From contig MJGA01000003.1 of assembly GCA_001910725.1 (NCBI GenBank), positions 1,302,001 through 1,366,000 of the forward strand: DNA of 64,000 nt, written 5' to 3'. This stretch comes from Phanerodontia chrysosporium. Taxonomy: Eukaryota; Basidiomycota; Agaricomycetes; Polyporales; Phanerochaetaceae. A program made the position numbers and the translations under genes. Numbering within the stretch: position 1 is the stretch's first letter; each line of letters begins with the position of its first letter. Positions 38,238 through 47,518 of this stretch are shown here, piece by piece. Below the pieces are notes generated by a model, which worked only from the letters and a program-made list of their open reading frames with translations, was not told the origin of the DNA and did not search any database.

Positions 38238-39564
38238 CTATCTCCACCGTCCGCTGCTGTTGGGTCCGCCGCCAACGACGAACACCCGAATCGGCCGAGG
38301 TGCTGACGAGTCTATTTTGATGCAGGTCATCTCCAGTGTGCCCAAACTCTACGCAAATTTAGAACATACCTGGAATGTCCACTCGCAAGTATCGGAATTC
38401 AAACTGCCCGTGGTCGTTCTGGATTCCAATTTAGTATCCGAGCCAAGTCGCATAGCCAACAGACGTACCATGACCAGGTCAGCATGTACCTCCCCATCTA
38501 CAAAACCTTCGTCCGGTATGTTTGTCGCCGGCCCACTAGCGGACTCTGGACTGCTCGGTCGCAGGCCGGCAAACAGTCCCGTCAAACCCTCCTTCCAGCC
38601 TCCCGCTGGCTTCTCTTGTCTCGGCTCTACGGACGGCATCGGCGGCGGTGGTGAAGACGGGAGCGGATCGCCACTCAGGAACCTGAACAGCTTCTTACAC
38701 GACTCCCACTTGTCGGATGCGAAGCCTTTCGTCGACGCTACGACCTCGTCCACGGACATGTCCGCGAGCGCCGCCGCCGAGCTCTTCGCCTTCTCGACCG
38801 CGGCCTGGAATGCAGACTGGTCTGGCGGGACCGTCGCCGCGTTGTGCGGCTGTCCCTGAACGAAGAAGTTCAGGAGCATGTGCTCGCGGCCTGACGAGTC
38901 CCGCACGATCTGGGAGGCGACCCGGTCGTTGCGGTGGCGCGGGCGCACTACCGACGGCGGGTTATTGTGGAACACGAGCGGGCCCCGCAGGTATTGGCTG
39001 ACCTATTAAAAAGTCAAGGGCGAGACGCGGTGCAGGGCACAGGACGCACCTTGTCCGAGGACTTGATCAGTTCGCACGCTTGCCCGTACAGCACGGTCGC
39101 CGAGTTCTTCGAGAAAAGCTCAGATGTCAATGCGTAGACGAGCATCGCCGAAAAGCCCGCGCCGAAGAGGATGACGAATAGGTTTGTCGTCCGTGCCGTC
39201 GCCCGGCCGACTGCAGTGTCCGTGAGCACAGGCGAATGCGAAGTGAGGGTCTGGTCAGCGCACCTTTTCCGCTCATGCTCAGCTCCGACCACTTCTTCAC
39301 CTCACCCTGGTCGTTTGGTGTCGGCGGCACCAGCCCAAGGCGGAACGGTCCCATGTCGTCGCCGCGTCCTGTCCTTGCACGCTTCTGGTCGAGCGCATGT
39401 GAAAGCAGCGACGAGCTCGGGAGCGGGTCGCGGTGGGTCGCATACGAGCGGCGAAGCAGGAGGGCGACATTCCTATTGCGCGTAGTTTGTCCTCTGGAGA
39501 GCGACGCGTGGCATAGCCTGGCGGTAGAGCGGGCGCAGATGTTCTGCATCCTCGAGGGCATCAT
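38238..39564 (-). CDS. tim21: TIM21, presequence translocase subunit
   Basis: Tim21 is a single-pass protein of the mitochondrial inner membrane; its intermembrane-space domain contacts the outer-membrane TOM complex and couples the TIM23 translocase to respiratory supercomplexes. The start MMPSRMQNICARSTARL is Arg/Ser-rich and fits a presequence. DMGPFRLGLVPPTPND and VKKWSELSMSGK follow, then one membrane segment (NLFVILFGAGFSAMLVYALT). The C-terminal domain has SQIVRDSSGREHMLLNFFVQ, GEVHADLV-MNDHGQFEFRYLRVDIP and ends near GPNSSGRWR. The phrase QFEFRYLRVDIP is diagnostic. About six exons are inferred; the last joins at 38460-38300 are clear. It converges on VMA7 with only 191 bp between stops. 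Confidence 0.92.
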
Positions 39565-39904
39565 GTCGGGACGCAGACTCGATTTCAGCGGCTCCAGTTT
39601 CGGACATCGACCAAAATGGACGCCCAATCGGCGCTTCCTCGGGAGGCTCATTAAACTCGGGCGTCTAGACACGCTTCGCGTCGCGTACAGTAGGCTGCAC
39701 ATGCCGAAAGAGCGTACGGATGAACATGTGTATATTTACAATATTACGAAGACAAGCATTGTTTTACATGAGCTGACGGAAGCATGAATTTGACGAAAAG
39801 GACAGGAAATAGACATGGCAGTCCGAGCTGGAGTCAGGGTAGGTTCGCTGTAAGTCCGATGAGCACTGAAACCCAGGTATTCTGGTCCATTCGATGGTTC
39901 TGGA
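39565..39904. other. Intergenic region, TIM21 promoter
   Basis: About 340 bp lie between TIM21 (start) and the F-box gene (end), both on the minus strand. It holds the TIM21 promoter and the F-box 3' UTR. No further gene or motif is recognised. Confidence 0.5.
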
Positions 39905-41516
39905 TCATGCAGAATCGCCCCGCGTGGGGTCGCACAGATGCTGTAAGAAACCTTTCCCTGAGAGGCGGTAAGCTAGTCTAAGCCAGGACAGGCTTACGTT
40001 CAATTTAGCTGCATGCGTGGCTCTGTGGACCTGGGTACGACAATTGTAACCGTACCAGCAATCTTCATTGATTGGCATGCCGTCTGTGTGGATCCATATG
40101 AAGTCATTAGTAAACGTGTAGCTATGCCGTTCTAAAAGAAGACATACCCTTGAATTTCGTGGCGAGCCACCACTTGCGCAGCCGCAGCCGAACGAGGGCG
40201 AGTAAACAGTCTAAACAGTACCATTGACTCTTGTCCCAAGGTCCTTCTGCATCAGTGTCCATGTCACAGAGCTCTTCGATGAAATCAACCCAGTCGAACG
40301 TCAGCTTGTCGTCATCGTCCCGGCCATGTATGTATTCGGCGAGCTGGGACATTTCATGACTGTTATTGGGGAGTTTTCCTTCCAGCAGTCTAATCATCTG
40401 GGGCAGAGAGAGGAAGCCACGTAGCAAGTGCCAATCTGACAACGTATTCGTCAGTCGGGCGGAGACAGCGCATGATGCAACGATGGAACTTACTCGGTCG
40501 ACCCCAGAGGTCCACGCCCTTTACGGCGTGACAGCGATGACCTGTGTAGTTCATCCCGTCAGTGAAGGCTGACGAAGGCTACGCCGATGTGGCACCCACA
40601 GCAATCTTGGGCGGCGACGGCCATGTCGATAATAGCCTTGGCTCGTTCAGTCTCCTGAGTATTTTCGCTGACCTTCCTGCGAGAAAGAATGCCACGCAGT
40701 TGTGTGTCAAAGTTGACTATGAAGATCCGGTCCGTTAGGTCGTCCGGTAACTCCTCATTTTCCCATTCGGATAAGATGCAGGCCGGACCTCTCATGAAGT
40801 GTGTGCTCGACGGAACTGGCGGTGTAGTTAGCGGAGGCCGAGACAAGTAGCGGATGCGGACTGACCTCGAATCCACATTTGCGGCCATTCAGACCCGGAG
40901 GTGAATGTCCAGGACGCCACGTCCTTGAGGAAGGAGGCCACACGGTCAATTTCCAATAGTTCAGTGGTGGCCCAGGAGTTGAGCAGTTGCTCATATCCGG
41001 CAGGAGAGTCATACACTTCCGCACTGACACGTTCACAGTAGAGCCAGAAGCGGTAGACTGCCCGGTGGAACCGAAAAGACTCGTCCGGAGAGAGACGGCT
41101 CGCCACGGACGAGCGGTCCTTGTTTCTGCGGACGTGTGAGCCGCTGGGTGGCGTCCGAGACTGCTGGTGGCACAAGCCTACCTGAGGCTGAACAAATCCT
41201 CCAGACGCTGCACAATGTGGGCGTTCTGCTGGAGTTCTTCACAGGCGTCCCGGTCCAGAGCGCGGTCCGCGAGGATGCTATCTTCATCACACAGGTGCGG
41301 GTCGTCTGTCGGGAGCAGGACTCTCACGGCCTGGGGGAGTGCAGGGCCGACCACATTGTAGGCGATTGAAAGCACGGTTGTCTTTGGATGTGCCTGGAAT
41401 ACAGTATAGAAATATGCTTTGGATGCCCTGAGAGCTGCCGAGAGTGTGGCGAAGTCGGGCAGCTTGAGCAGGACTTCGTCCAGGATGTCTGTCGGGAGCT
41501 TTTCGAGGGCCAACAT
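39905..41516 (-). CDS. F-box domain protein
   Basis: F-box proteins recruit substrates to SCF ubiquitin ligases. The first exon begins MLALEKLPTDILDEVLLKL, a clear F-box (Leu-Pro-x-Asp/Glu-Ile-Leu-x-x-Val motif), followed by LRASKAYFYTVFQAHP and then a helical region with RALDRDACEELQQNAHIVQR. Later exons give FRFHRAVYRFWLYCERV, DRVASFLKDVASW, FDTQLRGILSRRK, ETERAKAIIDMAVAA, FIEELCDMDTDAEGPWDK and a last block DCWYGYNCRTQVHRATH, KLNHLCDPTRGDSA-stop. The Cys/His-rich end may bind zinc. Such large F-box proteins are abundant and fast-evolving in basidiomycetes. Its 5' end lies 66 bp from an inverted-repeat element that may supply its promoter. Confidence 0.82.
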
Positions 41517-41581
41517 GGTCTTGAGGTGGTCTTGAGGCAGGCAGGGACGCAGTCTGGACAGGCGGGACACGGCTGGATTGT

Positions 41582-43452
41582 CATCAGCAAAAAAATAGGT
41601 CGCAGATCTGGCATGGTAGGGCTGGCAAGGCGGTGCCAGTCAGACTAGCGCTGGCCTGCGATGGCAAACGCGCGCCAGTCTGGTAATGCCTGGCAATGCC
41701 TGGCAATGGCTCGTCGTGCTGATGCTGAAAGGCATGGGACTTCCTGGCAAGGTCATGGATGATAATGCAAACATCTGTACGAGTTTGTTTGACCAGTAAT
41801 GGACAAGTCATTATTATCTTACTTCCTGAGTGTGCTATCGACGCACTGGGCCAATAGGGGTCCACTTCGGCACGGCGTACGGGGCTCACTCACTCATCTG
41901 GGCACAACTCATGTTGCCAAACGAGGTTCGCAAGAACAGCACGAGGATGCTTATGGTTCTGCAGAAAGCGCAGCGCCACTACTGCAACAGCACATAGCAG
42001 TGGTGCATGCGGCATGCGGCGAAGGTGCTAGCGCGAAGCACGGGGGCCGATGCTTACAACACAACGGCTTACCGGGTCACACAGTGACTTACTTGTGACG
42101 TTCTCTGCTTACCAGGACTTTAAACCTGTGACAGACGTGCGATGCCCGAAACGGTGACGTCGAAGTGTCCGAGAAGCAAAGTCCATCTCCAACGCATATA
42201 AGACTTCCATCCCCTTCGCCCAGCTCTCTCTCGTACCGTCACATCTCCCACTCCTGGCGCCTTCCCATTGTCTAAACGCTCCTGCCTGCTCCGACGAATC
42301 TGGCCCTTCCTTGAAGCCGTGAGACAGTGATTGCAGGCTTGCACTGAGTATTGAGGTTCGTGCGTCCTCGATAAAAGACTATTTCTGATGATCCACAGAG
42401 TCACTTCGAGGCGAACTTGAGGCGAACCCCTTGTGCCCGCCACTCTTGTACCCCTTCTCACCGCTCCCTATCGCGCATTAGGCCGGTCATGTTAATATGG
42501 GCATCCTCCAGGTCTGGAAAGACTCACGGTGTGAAGCCGTGACAATGCAATCAGATTCGAGCTGTAAGTCCCATTGTATGTGCGCATATATCCTACTAAC
42601 TACTCGCCGTTTGTATCTCAGGACTTGATAACACGCTCGACACTCCATCATATGCGTCTACAACCAACCCCGCATGCGACCGCGAGGACGACAGACGCCC
42701 CATACCCTGCGGCGCGGCTGCATTTGCGGCATGGCTCGCCAAGTGCGTTCTCAAGCCCGATGCTCTGCTTGCATTTTTTTTTGGAAGAGACTCGACTCGA
42801 GCGTGCAGCTGCTCGAGCGGCTCGTTGCCATGCGCCGTGTGCACCCGGACGTCTGCCTCTTGGAGAAGCTCAACCGCGTTGACGAGCAGCTTGACCGGTG
42901 CGTCATCGTCCTTACGAGTGCACATATCAGTTTCTGACGCGGTAGGGCATAATGCAGACATAGGGTTTCGGTATAGACCCTTTCTGAAGACACGCGGACG
43001 CAGGCCGCTGCATTGCAGGTTCTGCAAGAGCAGCCCTCCCAGAGTGAGGGTGTGCGCAGGGTAACACAAGCATATAGTGCCACCAGCGATCCATCCTATT
43101 ATGCATCTGTCACCCGAGCACTCATGTACTGTATGGTGTGTTGTATACTAGTAAATGAATCGATTTTATTGTCTACTGTATATGAGGGGAGCCTGAGTAG
43201 CAAGCCAATAAACCTGTATATATATGCCACGCAACTGCGGCCATTGTCATGTATTGCCAGGCATTACCAGACCTGGACGTCGGTGACCTGGCTTTCCATA
43301 CTGGCAAGCCTGGTCAGTGCTATCAGGCTGATAAGCATGTCATGCTTATCGATCGCATGTCTTAGGTGGCAATCCCGATCCCAGTCTGGCAACGCTGATC
43401 TGCGCTGGGAGCCCTGGTCAAGCTAGATCTAGCAGTTATTTTTTCGCTGATG
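41582..43452. mobile_element. Probable non-autonomous element bounded by inverted repeats
   Basis: The two ends are inverted, diverged copies. Left, 41582-41612 (CATCAGCAAAAAAATAGG...) pairs with the reverse complement of 43421-43452 (...TTATTTTTTCGCTGATG). Further in, 41675-41710 pairs with 43240-43276 through the shared core ATTGCCAGGCATTACCAGAC. Both ends also carry many TGCCAG/CTGGCA subterminal motifs, including a direct triplicate TGGCAATGCC near 41681-41708. The span is about 1.87 kb. There is no transposase in it, and I could not find a clear target-site duplication. The inside holds a small spliced plus-strand gene remnant. Classed as a DNA-transposon-like element with moderate confidence. 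Confidence 0.5.
42545..42937 (+). pseudogene. Spliced gene remnant inside the inverted-repeat element
   Basis: A two-exon plus-strand frame starts MQSDSS (ATG 42545). A good intron follows (GTAAGT at 42563, CCTACTAAC branch, CTCAG end) and it resumes GLDNTLDTPSYASTTNPACD, then CGAAAFAAWLAKCVLKPDA. After a T9 run (42774-42782) the helical sequence SSVQLLERLVAMRRVHPDV and CLLEKLNRVDEQLDRC is in another frame, so the coding path is broken at the homopolymer. It may be a decayed gene or a sequencing slip. Product is not recognised. An alternative reading of the same region on the minus strand has no splice support. Confidence 0.35.
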
Positions 43453-43760
43453 GTGGGCTGGTGCAAGTGAGAGCGGACGTGAACCGCGTTGCCTATATGC
43501 GGCATGACGTGACTGGGTGTGACTCGATATCGGGCTGGGAAGCGCGGTGATGGCTTGGCGTTTGCGGTGCCTTGCGGAGACGGCGACGGGCGTCGCTGGC
43601 GCGATGACTGCAGCGAGGATTTTTTTTTTTTCATGCATGTTTTATTCTCTTGGTGTGCTGGCGGTGGCACGTCCACGCAAGAGGCGGACAGGGTCGAGGG
43701 CGGGAAGGCGATGAGGACACTCACCGGCAAGAATAGCACGGATGCCAAGCCAAAGTCTGT
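43453..43760. other. Gap between the two accessory segments
   Basis: About 300 bp with a 12-nt T run at 43620-43631. A plus-strand open frame crosses it (43519-43887) but has a biased composition and nothing recognisable. I see no supported gene. Confidence 0.4.
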
Positions 43761-43779
43761 ATATTTAGTCTCCGTGTGT

Positions 43780-43850
43780 CCAAATGCGGCTGCAACGCCA
43801 TCGTCGCAGGCAGTAGGCGCAGGACCCCGGAAGCTCCCCATAGTGCATGT
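43780..43850 (+). repeat. Left copy of an inverted repeat pair flanking the 44-45 kb remnant
   Basis: AGGACCCCGGAAGCTCC (around 43821-43837), followed by GTGCATGTCCGC, is matched in reverse complement at 45433-45475 (GCGGACATGCACTGGCAGG followed by AGCTTCCGGGGTCCT). Around 35 bp are near identical. The CGCGCTATCCGGACATG motif at about 43905-43921 is also shared with the right side. Confidence 0.55.
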
Positions 43851-44090
43851 CCGCCGGAACCCCAGATTTCGGGCCTCGGCGCGCTAGGATTTTGGCCCCT
43901 TCGCCGCGCTATCCGGACATGCCGTAGAATAAATATTCGATTTTCTCTTTATTTTCGCGTAATTTTTATGCGAGAGAGCTATGGCTGTACAGCGGTCTGA
44001 CAGGTATCTATACATGCTTCTTTTTCTCGTACTGCTTTCGGACGACCGCTTGCACGTCAGGGCGGCCCAAAACTGTCCACATGTGAACAA

Positions 44091-45095
44091 TCAGATATAG
44101 CGAATGAGCCCAATGAACATGAAACAGACTGCGTACCGAGTGAATGCCCAGTCCTTGAGTGCGAAGGAACGACCTCCCGCAGGTTCCATGGCAGACAGAC
44201 CTAAGTTGTAGACAACTTCCTTCTCGTCCACATGCGTCCATAGCGCCCCGACGCGGCTAGCTTCATGGCGGAACTGATTCTCGTCCTCTCCGGGCGCATG
44301 CTAGTCTAGATATCAGCATTGGTACAGCTAGGGGTATGAAAAAGTGGCGCACCTCCACGAAGACCTTGAGAGAGAGGTAAGTAACTGAACCCATGTCGCT
44401 GGGGCAGATGCCGCCCATAGCGTTGCTGCGCCGCGTGCCCTTGCCGGTGCCGTTCTTCTTGAATATGACGTTGATTTGGGCGACATACCGACCATGAGCA
44501 TTTTGCATGATGAGCCATGAGCCCTGCTGTAGGGGGTTGAGAGCAGTTATGCCCCTCGTGGCAATAGCGGGCACTTTGAACGGTGAGAACTCGTTCGCTT
44601 GATCAGAGCGCACAAGACTTACCTTCATCTTCGATTTTTGGAGCCACAGCGAGGATAGCCTTCGCAAGACCCCATGTCCCCGCTCTCGAGTTGGACTTGT
44701 TAGCAGGGTCGGAGACGGCGGCGGCTTGTCTGCTACCGGCATTAGTTGACTCGGAGGGTGCGTCCGTTTCTGCTGCCTTTGCAACTTGCCAGTGCTCCTC
44801 ACGAGTATACCCACCGCGCCGCTGACGCATCTGCGCCTGCAATGCGTCGTTCGTGCTCGCCTGAAACCTCGAACGGTGCTGTATCTCATTGGGCACCGGG
44901 GCTATCATAACGGTAAGCACAGATCTGTCAACCGCTGCCATCCATAAAGACGCACCCGCAGCGGCCTCTTGGTGCGCATTTCCTGCGCCCAGACTCGGAC
45001 CAGTGTTGGCGAAAAGGCATGGGACACTCCGGAAGGGGAAATGTCATCAATTCCGCTCCACCTATGTGGGTCCGTCAAGAATCTGACGAGACTCA
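44091..45095 (-). pseudogene. 5'-truncated unknown gene between inverted repeats
   Basis: Spliced coding content is clear: AFSPTLVRVWAQEMRTK, then QASTNDALQAQMRQRRGGY, then ITALNPLQQGSWLIMQNAHG and MGGICPSDMGSVTYLSLKVF. After an intron (44301-44352) come ENQFRHEASRVGALWTHVDE and VVYNLGLSAMEPAGGRSFAL, ending YAVCFMFIGLIRYI. Introns have good GT-AG ends and phases. There is no ATG at the 5' end: the frame begins just after TCTCGTCAG, next to an AT-rich tract and a tRNA-like sequence. So the gene looks truncated, or its first exon is beyond the tract. I do not recognise the family. Placement between inverted repeats suggests a transposon passenger. Confidence 0.45.
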
Positions 45096-45179
45096 CACTC
45101 GTGGGCTCTAGATATTTACTCTATAATGCTATTAACAGCTGAAAGACGGTAAAAGATGTCAATAAGGGATAATTCTGAA

Positions 45180-45233
45180 GGTTTTTTTTTTTAAAAATAA
45201 AATAATTTTGTTTTTGTTTTTTTTTAAAAAAAA
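45180..45233. repeat. Homopolymeric T/A-rich tract
   Basis: A run of T11-12, a short A-rich spacer, further T5-T9 runs and an A9 run fill about 50 bp. Read on the minus strand, the T/A tract directly follows the tRNA-like unit, so it could serve as a pol III stop or be the A/T-rich tail of a retroposed RNA element. Confidence 0.7.
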
Positions 45234-45308
45234 AGGATAACACGCGGGTTAGAACCCGCATACTTTGGGACCCTCGCCCCTCACTTCAACCATTAGGCTA
45301 CTGGTCTA
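45234..45308 (-). ncRNA. tRNA-like (pol III) sequence, possibly SINE head or tRNA pseudogene
   Basis: On the minus strand there is a perfect A-box-like TAGCCTAATGG, 32 nt of spacer with a GAGGG...CCC stem, and then GCGGGTTCTAACCCGC, a T-arm hairpin whose loop has the TTC of the B box. A T-rich tract follows. The two acceptor-stem arms do not pair (GTAGACCAG versus GTGTTATCC), so it is not a functional tRNA. It may be a degenerate tRNA or the head of a tRNA-derived SINE. Confidence 0.4.
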
Positions 45309-45343
45309 CACTTGGTATCCGGACTGTAACTTCATTGCCACGA

Positions 45344-45475
45344 CGCGCTATCCAGGACATGACTACCGCGCCAGGGGCCTTCGACGCGCTATGTGCCGGA
45401 CATGGTGGTCCGAAATTTCGGCCTCCCAGACGCGCTATCTGCGGACATGCACTGGCAGGAGCTTCCGGGGTCCTG
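45344..45475 (+). repeat. Tandem CGCGCTAT...GGACATG motifs and right inverted repeat
   Basis: Three imperfect copies of GACGCGCTATnnnnGGACATG lie about 40-46 bp apart (45344, 45383, 45429), and a fourth lies at about 43902 in the same orientation. The last copy is joined to the reverse complement of the left repeat (AGCTTCCGGGGTCCT). This looks like a repeat family end; no protein is encoded. Confidence 0.5.
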
Positions 45476-45797
45476 TAGGCGCCTTGTCCTCCTCGTCCCC
45501 TCACCTCCGCCCAACGAACCCGCGCCCCCGCCTGCGTCGTCCACAATGTCCCAAACGTCGCCGACGGCGCATCCTCGTGGCCCTGTCTCTGCGCACGCCG
45601 CCTTGCTTTCTCGGAGGAAGTCCGCGATCTCCCCAGGGACCATTGAGTGCTCAGAGGCTTGGCATCTATATTTACTTGTCTCCAGCTCAAAGTGTCAAAG
45701 ATAGACCCTCGACTTGGCTCTCACTCAAAAGCCCGACCGATGCGATTCGTCTCTCCCTCAACTTTTCCCTCCACGTCCCCTCCCCGACTGCCCCGCC

Positions 45798-46644
45798 ATG
45801 TCCTCCGCACCATCGCCTCCTGCCTCCTCCTACCCCAGCTCTCCCTGTCCCTACCCCCGTGCGCTCGACCCGGACACAGACCCTCTCCTCGCCTCGTCTC
45901 TGCGCGCCCTTGACCAGGTACTTAAGAGCTGCCCTGCCCTGCACCCTCGGCCTTGCTGACCACACACACCGCGCAGCGTCCCCCACCCACCATGCACGAG
46001 ATCCTCGCCGCGTACACCGCCAAAGGTGACGGCGACCGCGACATGCTCTTTGCTCTTCTGAATGCAAAGACGGCCGAGGACAACGTAAGTCTGCTCGCGC
46101 CACCGTGTCCGTAGCAGCCGCTGACCGCTCTACGCAGCGGATGGCTGCGGACCGCAACCTGCGCCGCACGTTACTCGAGCTCTACAGGGCACAACCGCAG
46201 CCCTCTACGTCTGCATACAGTGGGCATCACCATCCGATGCATCAGTACCCGCTGCCATCACCTCCCACATCGCTGTACCAGCAGTCACCGACTGTTCATA
46301 CGCAGTCGCCCGCGCAGCGCAGGCGTGCATCCTCAACATCCTCGCGCTCTTCGGAGGAGAATCTTGCTTCACCGCCTTTGCGGAAGCGTCGCCGCTCGCG
46401 GTCCCCCAACCGGTCGGACTATGGCGACTACCGGTCCCGTGCTTTCTACGACCGGACGGCGCCCTCACAACACGATGCAGCCGCCTACTCGACGTCTCCA
46501 TACTCCTCACAGGCGTCATCACACCATAGTGGCGGCTCCCCACGATCACGAGAAGCGATGACTATTGGCTCGCTACTGTCGACGCGGGGAGCGGAATATC
46601 AAGAAGCAGAGCGACGAGCCAGCAGCCCTGCTCCGTCGCACTAA
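45798..46644 (+). CDS. Disordered Arg/Ser-rich protein with helical core, unknown
   Basis: Three exons (45798-45917, 45977-46084, 46138-46644) sum to 735 nt, or 244 aa, all in phase. The N-terminus is Pro/Ser-rich (MSSAPSPPASSYPSS), followed by a helical piece (LLASSLRALDQRPPPTMHEIL, then AAYTAKGDGDRDMLFALLN and NRMAADRNLRRTLLELY). The rest is disordered: His/Pro/Gln stretches and a basic patch PPLRKRRRSRSPNRSDYGD that looks like a nuclear localisation signal. I do not recognise a family. The short helix could be a protein-binding module of a transcription or splicing factor, but that is a guess. It is the only intact-looking gene in the accessory block. Confidence 0.72.
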
Positions 46645-47518
46645 CGGGCTCCTCATCCTTTGTCCTCCTCCTCCCCTCAGTTTCCCTTCGGACCCAATGT
46701 TGTGTCACTGTAGCTATTATCCTTGGTGTTGGAGCATTTTCCTCGCGTATTTACTGCATATCTCGACTGTACACAAAATTGCAATCGCATCTGTTACTAT
46801 ATCCTGCTCGGAAATACGTGTCCGAGTCAGACTGGTGCCAAGTCTTTTGCGCAAAGTTTAGAAGCCCAGCTGAATTGCGTGCTGACTGGCTGCAGGGTTT
46901 GCCAAGTGCTCATCATGCACGACTCAGCAACCCGGCCGCACGCGCCAGCACTTCTTATAGCGTGAGCTGGCACGCCAGCTCAAGATGCTCGGCTGGAATT
47001 TTTCCCACTCTATCGCGTGCTTTGCGCGCGGGCCCGTGTGTACAAAACTGTCCGTGGCGCACGCAGGCGCACACAGCGAGGCCCGACAGAGACTGCTCAA
47101 AATGGCAATTCCGTGTAGGACGCACACGGGCTTGGCGCAGCGACCAAACCTGGTCCATTACGGAGACCAGAACGTGCCGCCGTTTCGAGAGCCAAAATTA
47201 AAAGCACAACCAAGCACATTACTAAGGGTGCACGGCCACACGGCTGCACTGGCAAGGCTCGAAGCCGATGCTGGTTTCGTTCGTGTATATTTCTGCAAGA
47301 CAAGGACGCCGCTCTTTTACACCCTCGATTCTGCCAGGAAATTCCTGCGCCATCGCTCTCCGACATTCCTTGTGTCAACGTCCAAACGCGCCATGCGGGG
47401 AAGATCGGGATGCGCCACGTCCTATTAAAAGCGGCATCGGCGCAAAAAGCGGTGCGCGTGGTGTGTCGGCGCTGGGGCGCCCGCCGCGTGCAGGGCCTCT
47501 TTCCGCGCGGTAAGCCCC
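46645..47518. other. GC-rich gap, no gene recognised
   Basis: These 874 bp lie between the disordered-protein gene and the converging chitinase gene. They hold the 3' UTR of each. Small open frames on both strands are not supported by start, splicing or motif. Confidence 0.45.

Noticed and set aside
41584..41720. Terminal sequence as a tandem satellite
   Set aside because: The TGGCAATGCC repeat occurs only three times in a row; its partner in inverted orientation at 43240-43276 fits transposon ends better.
42596..43069. 158-codon minus-strand frame in the first inverted-repeat element
   Set aside because: Composition is biased, no splice logic exists, and the plus strand in the same place has a good intron.
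43519..43887. 122-codon plus-strand frame
   Set aside because: It spans a T12 run, overlaps an inverted-repeat copy and shows no domain.
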